Assembly (NCBI GenBank): GCA_009829735.1
Contig: CM020620.1
Coordinates: forward strand, 22,666,020-22,730,019
Reading direction: 5' to 3'
DNA length: 64,000 nucleotides
Origin: Pyropia yezoensis
Lineage: Eukaryota > Rhodophyta > Bangiophyceae > Bangiales > Bangiaceae
Shown here: positions 10,201 to 20,700 of the stretch, in pieces
Position numbering within the stretch: the first letter of the stretch is position 1
How the letters are laid out: every line of letters begins with the position of its first letter
Notes under the pieces: generated by a model
What the model was told of the DNA's origin: nothing
Database searches by the model: none
What the model saw: the letters and a program-made list of their open reading frames with translations, nothing else
Made by a program: the position numbers and the translations under genes

Positions 10201-10843
10201 CAGCACAGCTTATCGCCTGTCAAACTTTTCTTGCTTTTTTGGGAAATTTTCGAGCAAAAACCTGCATAAAACCTGCATTGACCCCCCCTCAAGGCATCAT
10301 AGACACCGCTTTTACCCCTGCTTCTCGCGTTCTGCCTATAACAGCTCGGGCGATTGGTAGTCGCCACCTCCCTAGGTATGACCGGAAGCGCACGGGGCAG
10401 GAGAGCACTCTCGTGAAGCGCAAAGAAGCGACCGACCATCGCTGCACCTGGGTGCAATGTTTATACAATCGCGTTTAAAAACCGCGCAATCTCTCGCACT
10501 GGTTAAGCAAAAACCTGCGCGACGACAGCTTTCAAGGGTCTGCTTGGAAAAATCTCTCCACCTTGCTCGACATCTACGGCGTCAATTCTGACCAATGGAA
10601 CGCTCTATCCAGCAAACAGCAGCGCCACCGCTGTTGTCATTGGTTGGCAGAACACCGACAGCGGCCTTCGTGTCGGTCATCCTGGTAGAGATTCTTTGGC
10701 CTCAGCCCAGCCCCTCGATCAGAAAAGCAAAATCGTTTTCGAGCTGATCATTTTCGTGCTCGAGCAGGGCAAGAATTTGCACAACGCAGCAAGAGATCTG
10801 GCCAAAATCGGGCTTGTATCTTGACAGGGGATAAGCAGTGCTG
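10201..10843 (-). mobile_element. MITE-like DNA element, copy B (inverted)
   Basis: 643 bp, the reverse complement of copy A with high identity in the inner half. The outer half is more diverged and retains about 14 bp missing from copy A near the GATTTTGGCCAGATCT stretch. The ends carry the same inverted repeat (CAGCAC...TTATCGCCTGTCAAA and TTGACAGGGGATAAGCAGTG). Together the copies form a ~2-kb palindrome with a 705-bp loop. Confidence 0.75.
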
Positions 10844-13639
10844 CGAAGCCCGCCCGGTGTGGAGCATGGCGACAGTGCCACGACTGTCGTGGCACCAGGA
10901 CGCACATGTGCCACTGGGCGACATGAAACCCGACAGGACAGCCAGGCCGTCGGGACTAGTGCACGGACGATGAACGGGCAGGCGGACAGGAATGTCCAGA
11001 CGGGCAACATGACTACCGTTGCAGACGAGGGAGAGGGAGGACCGGGATGAGGTCCGGTGGCAGCAATACCATTCTTTCTCACACCTCGTACAACTCTGGC
11101 TAGGGGTAGTGGGCGCAGATGAGTCGAACTTGTGGGCAGTGCATCGCTAGTCCTGGAGATGCGTGGAATGCGGCGGGGAAGGGGGAGGGTTTTTCAACGT
11201 ATATGCGTGCATGGTGGGTGCTTAGGAAAGAAGAGTGCATTTTTTGGTCTTTGAGGCGAAGCGTCGGCATGGTTGTTCTTCGTGGAGAGTGCACAGAGCG
11301 AAACGCGAGTTGGTGACATGGGTTCTGCCAACTACGCGGGACGCAATCAAGCTGAGAGAGTCCCAGGAAGCAGCCCAACTACGCCCAACAAACTGTAATT
11401 CGTCCGAAGAAAATTGGCACTATCTCTCTGTTAAATCTTCTCTCTGAGGCTCTGTGTGATGTCTATTGCGGTACGTGTTCGCTATGTGCAAGGACCCCAA
11501 TAATTTCATTGGGTGACAAACCGTCAGAGATTGTTTCTCTCGCGCGGGGACAACGGCATTTTTGCAAGAGTTCTGTTCTTCTGCGCAGATTGACTCTCTC
11601 GTTCTGACGACTGCGCCGAGGGGACTGAGCAAGAAAAAAACAAGAAAAAGATGTCGCACCTCTGACTGATGACTGCTCCGCATTGCAGTGCAAACAGTGC
11701 GATCTGAGCTTTTTTCGAGAACTCTGTCCGCATCGAACGGGGAAGAGGCCCAGTTGCGAACTCTCCCCATTGTTGAGTGCATCACGCCGAGACCGAGGGA
11801 AAACGGTCGAGATCGCACAAGAAAACAACAGTTTTTTGACCTACCAGCGTTCGGTAAAAGATCCGCTGCGACTGCAGCCCATCATCGTCTTCTCAAGATC
11901 ACTGTGCCAACGAAGGCTATTGGTCGGCTCTCAGCAACCAGCACGCGATTGGCTCATGGTCTGTTGTGGTGCTGTTGCTGTTGTCGCTATGAGACACAAT
12001 CCAGAGAACAGCAATAGAGGAGTCAGAATCCTCAGGAATCTTGGTGAGGCGCATCATCTTCTTTATGACTGGAAAAAGCGCTAACTTTTGAATGGTTCGA
12101 ACAAGTCGCAGGCTTCACTCACAACCTCAGTTTTATGATGCTTAATCGCTCCCCTTCCGTTGAACGTCGCGCTCTTCGCTCAGCTCTTTCGCTTCCCAAA
12201 CGTACCACGTTGCGTCATTCATGGAAAGCCGAAGTGGCACTCGGCGTGATGGAGCGGACAGCATAGACAGTGAGGGCGTTCGAGCGACTTGCCGGCGAGG
12301 CTCGGCCGCTGCGTGTAACGGGGTGGAGGAGCCGCCAATTCAGGAAAGGCATCCCCAGAAGAACATGAAAACGGGGTATTGATCGCGGCTCAGATGCGCC
12401 CAAAACCCTTCGGGACTCTAGGCGCGTAGCGCCCAGAAAAAGCCCCTTAAGCGGATCGACTCCAATTAACGTCGCGCCTCAAATGCGTTGCACATTGACT
12501 ATCGTCCTTGATAAACCTATTTTCCAGCTGTGCGATGACCCAATTTTTGAGTGGAACGTACCTTCGTTCTACACTCTTTCAGGTGTTCACACGTGTGGCC
12601 TGTTCGTTGCACGGGGTGCTAAGCGTGCTCATCGCAAGCGTGAAACACGCGACTTTTCTTTCGCGTACTACGCATGCTCTTTCAGAATGTTTTGAAAGGC
12701 CCGGCACGCGCAGTCGCACACTCACGGGTAAATCATACACTGAACGATTTTTGTGGCGCGTCCATTCGTTAGGTACGCTGGCCGCAAAAACGAGACGGCC
12801 AGTTGGTACTCTCCTTGTTGTACTGATGCTTACAGGCTTCATCGAGGTTATCAAGGGGAATTTACTTTAGCACAGAGTTCGTCGGGAACACTTGTTGTGG
12901 CTCTCGTGCCAAACGTTTCGCAAAGTATGTCGCAAGAGTACGACGCTCTTGAGGCGAATCTCAAAATTCGCTTGCTCGCTGCCGACGATGTGCCCGTCGT
13001 ATCTATCTATATATCTAGGAGGACTCTCATCGCTAAATTCACAAAATTCCTGTAGATACGTTTCACCGAAAGTGGTACGCTTCACAACGACTGGTTGATT
13101 TTGAGCGATCGTCGGGGGTCAGATTTTCCCATCTCATGGAGGTTTCTGGGGTATCCGTTCGGGCCTTACCAGGCAATCGAAACTGCCATCTCAAACCACA
13201 GCCGCCCAACTGCCTCGAGTCGCCATGTGCTCCAGGGGAGGTCTAAGGGGACTTTCTGGAAGAAGAAGTCCACATCTGGCAATGAAGAGCGCATAGAACC
13301 GAAGGAAGGAATCCGGACTCACCGATGCCATGTCGCGCCAGCGTCCGGCTCAGACCCCCATCCAGCACACCAAGTTGGGTCGAGGCGAGAGTCAAGGCCC
13401 TCGCAGGTTTGGTTGGGCGCAGTCTGATTCCGTCCAGTGCGCATCCTATCGCACTTCTGAGCGCAGGACGAGCCTGAAATACTGTATTTCTATTTTCACG
13501 GGCACTTGGGCAGTCTGTGAACCTGTAAAAACTGCAAATTTCCGCCACAGGCGTCGAAGAGGACTTGAAAGGGCGCGAACAGGTCCGCCGACTGTATAAT
13601 AGGATCTTAAAGGTGTATCTCATGCAATAAGGCGGATGA
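10844..13639. other. Gene-poor region of lower GC
   Basis: About 2.8 kb with composition unlike the host genes. Open frames of 60-130 codons occur on both strands, with no domain, zinc knuckle or catalytic motif that I recognise. It is probably old repeat-derived DNA. Confidence 0.5.
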
Positions 13640-13854
13640 GCAACACCAATCGTTGCGCCAGCAGAAGTGTATGAAGACGTCATCAGCGAGAGGCGTCCGT
13701 CACACCAAAAGAAAGAGCATCTCAAGGGCATCACAGCCAGCGCAACGCCTTTTCTTTTTTTGATGTGTTCTCCGTCCTGGAGGGCGATATCAAGACGACT
13801 GGAGCGTTCTGCACGAGCTCTCTGCCCGTTCGTCGCTGCCAGGCTTCTGAGTAT

Positions 13855-14323
13855 TGTGGCAAAAACCACAAGCACACACGGCACCCAAGTTGGGGCGGTG
13901 TACCAGGGCTGCCTCCCGTGTCGGGGGAACCGGAAGAAGTGCAAGTCGCACACACTCTGTCCCTGTTGTGGGGCAAACCCCCCACGGACAAACAAGAAGA
14001 TGGTGTGTGGTCCAACAGTTTCTTGGTCGGGACGGGGACGCAGGGCCAAGCCCCGCTGTCCCTCCCCTTATCCCCCCAGGGTCCACTCAGAATCTCGCCA
14101 CTCAGAATCTCCCACCCCAGCACCTGCCCACCGGGCCACACGAAAATTCAAGACGATAAATGCAGAAAACCCTCAAATCCAAGTTGGATTTACTACTAAG
14201 CTAACTATCCCAAACTTAGGGAATATGGACCCAAATGCAGGGGGAGGAACGGATCAGGCTAGTGGCCTGCCGCCCCTTGCATGGCATGTGTTGCCCCCCT
14301 ACCTGGGGGTCAATACTGCCACA
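13855..14323 (-). repeat. 3' LTR of element 2
   Basis: 469 bp, TG...CA bounded, matching 22763-23231 with three substitutions. Left flank is AGTAT. Confidence 0.97.
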
Positions 14324-14336
14324 CTCCCCTCTCCTC
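14324..14336 (-). other. Polypurine tract of element 2
   Basis: The minus strand reads GAGGAGAGGGGAG directly next to the 3' LTR, the expected plus-strand primer site. Confidence 0.8.
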
Positions 14337-14661
14337 AGTTCCGACCGACCCGGTCGGCCCTGTGAGGGGGTGCGTAAACGCACGTCTCGGCGTTGGGGGC
14401 GCGACTTGCTGTCCCCCATCGAGTACGTAACACGGATGTGGAGGCGGTCACGTTGACCGCCCCTCTCCTCAAGCTTGCCCACTCGGCAGCTTGCTCTCCT
14501 CAGTTCACACTTCACCATCACCACCACCTCCCCTTCACCTTCCACTGGGCCGCCCCACGCTGGGGAGGCCACCCGTATACCCACGATCCGAGTCCCCCTC
14601 AACTCGAGGCGGGTCTCGTGCTGCGATAGCCAGAGCGTCTCTCCCCAACTTGGGGAGAGCC

Positions 14662-16587
14662 ATGGCGACTCCGGGAGTGGAGACGGACTCTCTTGACGAG
14701 CGCATGGAGGACACCTCCTACGGTGCAGCACCCGCCGGGACTTCCGGCGGGGGCTCCGCGATCGCTCCGGGGGATGGGACTCCCGCGTCACCCGGCTTTG
14801 GGTTGACGGCGGGGTCTCCCCCGGAGGCGGGACAAGTTGTCCCGCGTGAGGCCTTGGGGCGGTGGTTTTACCCCGCTTGGCCTCTTTATGAGGAGGGGTT
14901 GACTGTTCTTCGCTGTGGCCGACTTGGCGCAGCGATGGGCCGGGTATGGGACCGCCTACGGGAGAAGTATCCCCGTAGGGTCGGGTTCCCGGCCGGCTTC
15001 AGGACGGACCAGTTTGCCTTCCTGGACGACGAGGAGGTTGAAGACGTCCAACGTGCCAAGGTCATGGTGGACCGCGGGGGAACTATCCCGGGTCCCGGCG
15101 ACTTGCCGACCTTCACGTGGGACGCTGTGGCAACTCGCCCACCGTACCTCCACGAGGCCGATCCGCACACTCATCACTTTGATGTGCGGATGGAGAAAGA
15201 CTTCCGGCGAGGTCCCTACTTGGTGACCTCGGCTCAACTTGAGTTTCCTCAACAGTCTGCTGCCAGTAAGGAGCAGTACTATCCGAAGAAGCCCGAGTGG
15301 TGGCCTCAAGTTGAGGTCCCCTACGGGTTCCCGGCGTTGTTGCCCCGGTTGCTTGACCACTTCGGCTCCGTCATGTTGACGGCTGCCCCTGATCACCTGG
15401 TGTGGGCCATGTTGGCCACCCAGTGGCTCCTCGAGGTCATGTCGACCTGGGTGTCCTGTGTTCAGCGGCGGGGGATGCTCTGGCATCTCCCCCTCCGGCT
15501 CATCCAGGGTTTGGAACAGCTCACCCCTCAGCTAGTTGCTGAGGGGTGCTCATCAGGACAACTCACTCTACTTGAGGAGATGCTCCGGCTCCATAAGTTT
15601 ATCGAGTGGGAGAGCATTGAGCACAAGTTGCGCCGCCCCACTCGTGGGCCCAAGGACGATGGCGCACTTCGCCAGTTCGTGTGGGTCGCTCGTGAACTTC
15701 ACGACGGCCGTGTGGTCCTACGAGAGGGGTTGGGCATCGGGGACTACCCGTATGCCCCGGGGGTGGATCGCCACACTGCGCCACCCCCGGACAAGCCCAT
15801 AGTTATGGCCGTGCCGTCCTATGATGACCACATGACTCAACCCACTGCGGGAGCCCCAAGTCGGGGTCGCAGTTACACCCGGGTACCGCCACCTCGGCGG
15901 GCCCCTCCGCTTCCTCCTGTTCCTTTCCAACCTCACGGGAACATCCCGATCAGCGTGGCCGTGGAGTCTTCCACCCCGGTGTCCCCCAACTTGGGGGCCA
16001 CCCTCCTGACGGTATACCCCAAGTTGGTGTTGCCGCCCACGCCTCTAACCTCAGAGATGATGATCACCACGTTGGTGCGCACCATTTCCTGGTTGGCCGC
16101 GTCGACCGAAACCCTACAGAGTTCCGAGACTCCTCAACTTGAGGAGCGCGTTCGTACTACAGTAGCGACCGCGAGTTGCGAGTCGGTGGCGGAGTTTATG
16201 ACAGCCGAGTTGGCTCGTATTGGGGCTATTATGCCCCAGCCAGCCCCACTTGGGCGTGGCAAACGTCGCGCGAGCCGGGCATACTCGCCTCCTCGCCGTC
16301 GTCGCCGACACTCTCGGCGCTCTCCCTCCGTGTCGGAAGACGAGTTGTCTTACTCCGTCTCGGAGTCCTCTACCCCGTCGGAGACGGAGTCTGTCCAGCG
16401 TCTGCGTCGCAAACTTGCGCGCAAGACCAGGCAGAAGAGTGGCCACGGTCGGCGCCACTTGCGCGACCGTGAGGGGCGCGACGGTTCCGACTTGGAGCCG
16501 CCGCCCCCTCCAACGAGTGGAGACCGTTATCGGCGTGGGTCTCGCCGCTCGCCTCCACGTGGGGGCGAGGGCCGTGGAGTGGGATAG
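14662..16587 (+). CDS. Antisense gene of element 2, unknown protein with RS-rich tail
   Basis: 641 residues from the ATG at 14662, encoded opposite to gag-pol and ending 129 bp from the pol stop, tail to tail. No known domain recognised. It is homologous to the antisense protein of element 1; shared blocks include EVPYGFPALLPRLLDHFGSV (EVPCGFPARIPVLVAYFGSV in element 1), GMLWHLPLRLIQGLEQL and VVLREGLGIGDYPYAPGV. The C-terminal ~110 residues are rich in Arg and Ser (RRRRRHSRRSPSVSEDE, RRKLARKTRQKSGHGRR), like an RS or RNA-binding tail. Frame integrity over 1.9 kb and divergence under a conserved pattern argue for selection. Function is unknown: an accessory RNA-binding, structural or regulatory role is possible but unproven. 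Confidence 0.8.
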   Translation: MATPGVETDSLDERMEDTSYGAAPAGTSGGGSAIAPGDGTPASPGFGLTAGSPPEAGQVVPREALGRWFYPAWPLYEEGLTVLRCGRLGAAMGRVWDRLREKYPRRVGFPAGFRTDQFAFLDDEEVEDVQRAKVMVDRGGTIPGPGDLPTFTWDAVATRPPYLHEADPHTHHFDVRMEKDFRRGPYLVTSAQLEFPQQSAASKEQYYPKKPEWWPQVEVPYGFPALLPRLLDHFGSVMLTAAPDHLVWAMLATQWLLEVMSTWVSCVQRRGMLWHLPLRLIQGLEQLTPQLVAEGCSSGQLTLLEEMLRLHKFIEWESIEHKLRRPTRGPKDDGALRQFVWVARELHDGRVVLREGLGIGDYPYAPGVDRHTAPPPDKPIVMAVPSYDDHMTQPTAGAPSRGRSYTRVPPPRRAPPLPPVPFQPHGNIPISVAVESSTPVSPNLGATLLTVYPKLVLPPTPLTSEMMITTLVRTISWLAASTETLQSSETPQLEERVRTTVATASCESVAEFMTAELARIGAIMPQPAPLGRGKRRASRAYSPPRRRRRHSRRSPSVSEDELSYSVSESSTPSETESVQRLRRKLARKTRQKSGHGRRHLRDREGRDGSDLEPPPPPTSGDRYRRGSRRSPPRGGEGRGVG

Positions 16588-16716
16588 TCTAGCATGCGTG
16601 CCTAGTTGGCAGCTGCCCTTGTTGTGAGAGTGTGAGGGTTAGGGCTGTAGTTAAAAGCCACTCTGCGTACCACTTCGACTTGAAGCACTCTCGTGGCACT
16701 GTTGCTCGGCCTTCCC

Positions 16717-19700
16717 TCACGTTGAGGGAGGGCTGTTAGGGTCTATCTCATTCCGGGCACAGTACGACCGGACCTTCTCAGCGGGAAGGTCCTCCACATA
16801 CTCCCACGTATCATCCTTGGCTTTGTAGCCAAACCAACGCACCCTCAACATGAGGCGGTCAGTGTCTTCATCCCATCCGTGGTCGATGAACTTATCGAAC
16901 ACGTGCTCCTGCGGGCCCTGTTTCGCCGCAGGCAGTGAGGGGAGGCGCCACGACTCCAACGCACGTGCCCAAGCTGGGTCGCCTGCAGGCGGTGGTGCAA
17001 CTTTGACCACGTCCTGTCCGTTCACTGTGCGGACCCCATCGTCACTTTCGATGGTGAAGCGCCGCCCATCAGTACGAAGGACCTGGTACGGTCCCTTCGT
17101 CTGGAATACCAGCTTACCCCCAGTTGGGGTGTGCGAGTGTACCAGCACCCAGTCACCCTGCTCGGGGACATGTTTGGCATTGCGCACCTTTTTGTCAAAG
17201 GTACGCTTGTAGCGCTTTTGTGCTTTGTCCATCTCAGCCCTGACTTTAGGGATGAGGTGTTCCAGCCTAGCAGCGAACTCCGCCTTACTCTCAGTAGGAG
17301 TAGGCGTACTGCCACTACCCTCCCCAGTTGGGAGCGACCGCCGCACGGCAATAGACCGCACACGACGGGGGGTCACAAAAGCGAGGGGTACTTCCCCTGT
17401 AGATGAGTGAACCTGCGAATTGTAGGCAGTAGTAAGGATAGAAATGTATTGGTCCCACGTCTTCACGTGCTCACTCACATAGTGGCGCAGCTGCCTAACA
17501 ATAGTTTTGTTGAAGCGCTCCACCTGCCCATTAGTTTGTGGGTGGTAGGGGGTGGCATAGTTTGCCTTAACCCCCAACATATCCAGCACTCCCTGAAACA
17601 GTACAGATGCAAATTGCGGTCCATTGTCCGATAGTGTACTATCTGGGATGCCATACGCGGCAACCCAGTGATCTAGGAAGGCTGACACGACCGACATGGC
17701 CGTGATCTCTGCCAGTGGGATCGCTCGCGTAAGTTTCGTGAAGCGGTCACAGATGACCAGGAGGTACTGGTTGCCCTCCTCGGTTACGGGCAGTGGCCCA
17801 AGGATGTCCATCGCCAACGCGGCGAAGGGCTCCTTGGCCGGGAACAATAGCATAGCCGTACTAGGCCGCCGTTCCATCAGACGATTCTGTGCACAACTTG
17901 TGCAGGCAGCCACCCAACTGTAGATGTCCACCACCATGGACGGCCAGTAGTACCTGGTCCTCAGGGTCTGGTACAGTTTACTAGACCCCAGGTGTCCACC
18001 CGTGGGAGCGTTGTGCTCCCTCTCAAGGATACTGTCCTTGAGGAATGCGGGGACGACAAGTTTTTCGGTCCCCTGGAATACCCCCCTCCTCATGAGGAGG
18101 CCATCGTCTCCCAGAAAGAAGCGCGTCTCAACCACCGTATCCAGTATATCCCTCTGCGACTTGCAGAAGGGATCCTCGGCCTGGGCCTTCACCACCTCGT
18201 CCAGGGACAGGGGCAAGTACCTCTTGCTCCCTGGCGCCTCGGGGTTCAACGCCTGACCCGAGCGCGTGACTACCCCCACAATGGGGATGTCCTCATCGAC
18301 TGGGTTAGTGTCCAGCCCCTCGGTAGGTACCCGAGAGAGGCCGTCGGCAAGGGCATGTTGCCTGCCAGGTCGGTACTCAATGTCAAAGTTGAAGGGTGCC
18401 AGTCGCACCCTCCACCGGTTGAGACGAGTGTTCGTACAGTCCGTCTTAAAGATGAACTGCAACGCGCGGTGGTCACAGCGGATGAGGAACTTCTCACCCT
18501 CCAGGTAGTGACGAAGTGACGTCACCGCCCACACCACTGCGAGTCCTTCCAACTCGGTGACTCCGTAGTTCTTCTCGGCCGAGTTCAGCCCCTTACTGAA
18601 GTATCCCACCGGCAAGTACTCCTTGTCCGGCTGCTGCTGAAGCAACACACAACCAAGTTGGTCGTACCTAGCGTCCACATCCAGGATGTAGTGGCCTCCA
18701 AACCTGGGAATAGCCAAGATGGGGGGCTTCAGCAGAAGGTCCCGAAGAGTCTCAAAGGATTCCTGCTCCACCCGACTTGGGGGAGGCAGGTTCTTCGGTA
18801 GCGTTGAGCTCACTAGCTCATTCAACGGCTTCGCCACCTTGGCGAAGCCCTTGGTGAAACGTCGGTACACGTTACACATCCCGAGGAAGCTCCTCATCTG
18901 GGTCTGGGTCCGGGGGTACTGAGCCTTACGTATGGCCCTCAAGTTCTTCTCGTTAACACTGAGACGCCCCGGACGGACAACATGTCCCAAGTACTCCACC
19001 TCTTGAGTGAAGAGGTGGCACTTACTCGCCTTCAGTGACACACCGGCGTCAGCAAGTAGCTTGAACACCTGGCCAAGATGGCCAATGTGTTCCTCCGGAC
19101 TTCGGGAGAACACAATGATATCGTCTAGGTACACAAGACAGATCTGCCACCGTACTCCGGCCAGAATCATGTCCATAGCGCGCTGGAAAGTTGCCGGCGC
19201 GTTACACAGACCAAACGGTAGGCGTTTGCACTGGTAGGTACCACAGTGACAGGTAAAGGTAGTTTTATGCCTGTCCTCCGGGGCAATGGGAATTTGCCAG
19301 TACCCCGCGTTACAGTCCAGGGTAGAGAACACGTTTGCCTCCCCCAGGGAGTCCAGACAGTCATCCATCCTAGGTAGGGGATAACTGTCCTTCACCGTGC
19401 TCTCGTTGAGCTTACGGTAGTCGATACAAAACCGGGGGGTCCCATCAACTTTGGGGACGATAACCACCGGACTCGCCCACTCGGCGTTGCTGGCCTCGAT
19501 CACATCGAGGGCCTCCATGCGAGCAACTTGCTCCTTAACGAGGGCCCTTGAACGAGGTCCTCCCCTATACGGTTGTTGGCGTATAGGGGGTGCACCGGGC
19601 TTCAACTCGATCCGGTGTTGGGTGGCTCTCATGAGTCCCAATTGACCATCCCACAACTTGTGATATTGGTCCAAGAGGCGTTCAACTTGAACCCTCAACC

Positions 19701-20700
19701 GGGGGGGAACACCCTCCATGTTCACATGGGGCCGAGGAGAGGTGGCCGACTTGGCTTGATGCTTCTCCTTTCCGGACTTCGGGTCGCTACTTGCGCCCGC
19801 GTTGAGGGTGACCGCTACTACCGGTCCCTCATGTTGGTCGATATAGCCGAACTTGGCTCCCGACTTGAAGTACTTGGGCGTCGGACTCAGGTTCATCACC
19901 TGGATCCTCCACGGGACTCCGGCTTTGGAGTCCATCGTGCCAAGGGCAACATGCACTTGGTGCTTGCGAGCAAGACGGGGGTTAGGGTGCACCAACCCGT
20001 TCCCCGAAAAATCAGTTACAACGTCAACGTGCGCCACCGAATTGGGGGGCAACGTGACTTTGCGGGCTAAACGCAGGGTAGCAGTAAACCCTTCCCTCAC
20101 AGAGCAAACAGGCTTCGACTGTGAGACTGTCACAGGAGCCACAGACTTTCCCTTACCAAGGATGGGGATAGTCTCCCCATTCATCAACTTGACCCAGTAC
20201 TCGGGGCCACAGATCAAAGGCACTTGTGTTACGACATAAGGGGTACCCAGAAGCAGGGGTACCGATATATTCTCAACTACGCCATAGGTCACGTCGACCT
20301 CATGGGTCCCCAACCTAGTTGGTAGGGTCACGGCACCAACGATGGGAAGTACCCCACCATTGATGTCAATCATATGGTCAGCTTTGGACCTCCAGCGTTG
20401 GAGCTTCACCTCCTTTGGTAATAGCGACTTGCGTATCAAGGAGGCTCCTGACCCGGTATCAAGTACGATACGGGTACAGCATGCACGGCCGGGGGCAAGT
20501 TGCACCCGTCCAGCCACCTGGAAGTTCTCACCCGTCAGCACCGCGATGACCCGACGTGGGTTTACGTTCTTGGGGAGTCCTACCCGAGGTGGGCGGACTC
20601 CCTTAGGTCGCCGCAGTATCCGGCACGGTTGGTTCGTCCTCCTGGCCCACTTGGCCGAGGCTGCCGTTGTGAGCTTCGGACGACCAGCCCCAACGGTCAT
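16717..20700 (-). CDS. pol: Element 2 Pol polyprotein (PR-RT-RH-IN-chromodomain)
   Basis: 1,327 residues in one frame. The retropepsin has DTGSGAS with Asp81. RT has YLDD at 524-527, preceded by RFCIDYRKLN and followed by VEYLGHVVRPG. RNase H has LDVDARYDQLG. The integrase has an HHCC finger (HNAPTGGH...CTSC) and a D,D-35-E core at Asp965, Asp1025 and Glu1061. A chromodomain lies at about 1265-1315 (LMLRVRWFGYKAKDDTWEYVEDLP), which places it with the chromoviruses. The ATG overlaps the gag stop as ATGA, in the -1 frame relative to gag. All catalytic residues checked are present. Confidence 0.96.
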   Translation of the reverse strand: MTVGAGRPKLTTAASAKWARRTNQPCRILRRPKGVRPPRVGLPKNVNPRRVIAVLTGENFQVAGRVQLAPGRACCTRIVLDTGSGASLIRKSLLPKEVKLQRWRSKADHMIDINGGVLPIVGAVTLPTRLGTHEVDVTYGVVENISVPLLLGTPYVVTQVPLICGPEYWVKLMNGETIPILGKGKSVAPVTVSQSKPVCSVREGFTATLRLARKVTLPPNSVAHVDVVTDFSGNGLVHPNPRLARKHQVHVALGTMDSKAGVPWRIQVMNLSPTPKYFKSGAKFGYIDQHEGPVVAVTLNAGASSDPKSGKEKHQAKSATSPRPHVNMEGVPPRLRVQVERLLDQYHKLWDGQLGLMRATQHRIELKPGAPPIRQQPYRGGPRSRALVKEQVARMEALDVIEASNAEWASPVVIVPKVDGTPRFCIDYRKLNESTVKDSYPLPRMDDCLDSLGEANVFSTLDCNAGYWQIPIAPEDRHKTTFTCHCGTYQCKRLPFGLCNAPATFQRAMDMILAGVRWQICLVYLDDIIVFSRSPEEHIGHLGQVFKLLADAGVSLKASKCHLFTQEVEYLGHVVRPGRLSVNEKNLRAIRKAQYPRTQTQMRSFLGMCNVYRRFTKGFAKVAKPLNELVSSTLPKNLPPPSRVEQESFETLRDLLLKPPILAIPRFGGHYILDVDARYDQLGCVLLQQQPDKEYLPVGYFSKGLNSAEKNYGVTELEGLAVVWAVTSLRHYLEGEKFLIRCDHRALQFIFKTDCTNTRLNRWRVRLAPFNFDIEYRPGRQHALADGLSRVPTEGLDTNPVDEDIPIVGVVTRSGQALNPEAPGSKRYLPLSLDEVVKAQAEDPFCKSQRDILDTVVETRFFLGDDGLLMRRGVFQGTEKLVVPAFLKDSILEREHNAPTGGHLGSSKLYQTLRTRYYWPSMVVDIYSWVAACTSCAQNRLMERRPSTAMLLFPAKEPFAALAMDILGPLPVTEEGNQYLLVICDRFTKLTRAIPLAEITAMSVVSAFLDHWVAAYGIPDSTLSDNGPQFASVLFQGVLDMLGVKANYATPYHPQTNGQVERFNKTIVRQLRHYVSEHVKTWDQYISILTTAYNSQVHSSTGEVPLAFVTPRRVRSIAVRRSLPTGEGSGSTPTPTESKAEFAARLEHLIPKVRAEMDKAQKRYKRTFDKKVRNAKHVPEQGDWVLVHSHTPTGGKLVFQTKGPYQVLRTDGRRFTIESDDGVRTVNGQDVVKVAPPPAGDPAWARALESWRLPSLPAAKQGPQEHVFDKFIDHGWDEDTDRLMLRVRWFGYKAKDDTWEYVEDLPAEKVRSYCARNEIDPNSPPST

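Noticed and set aside
9239..10457. Matching protein-like frames (MHPGAAMVGRFFALHES) on opposite strands
   Set aside because: They are identical because the DNA is an inverted repeat of a MITE-like element. No codon-level sign of selection.
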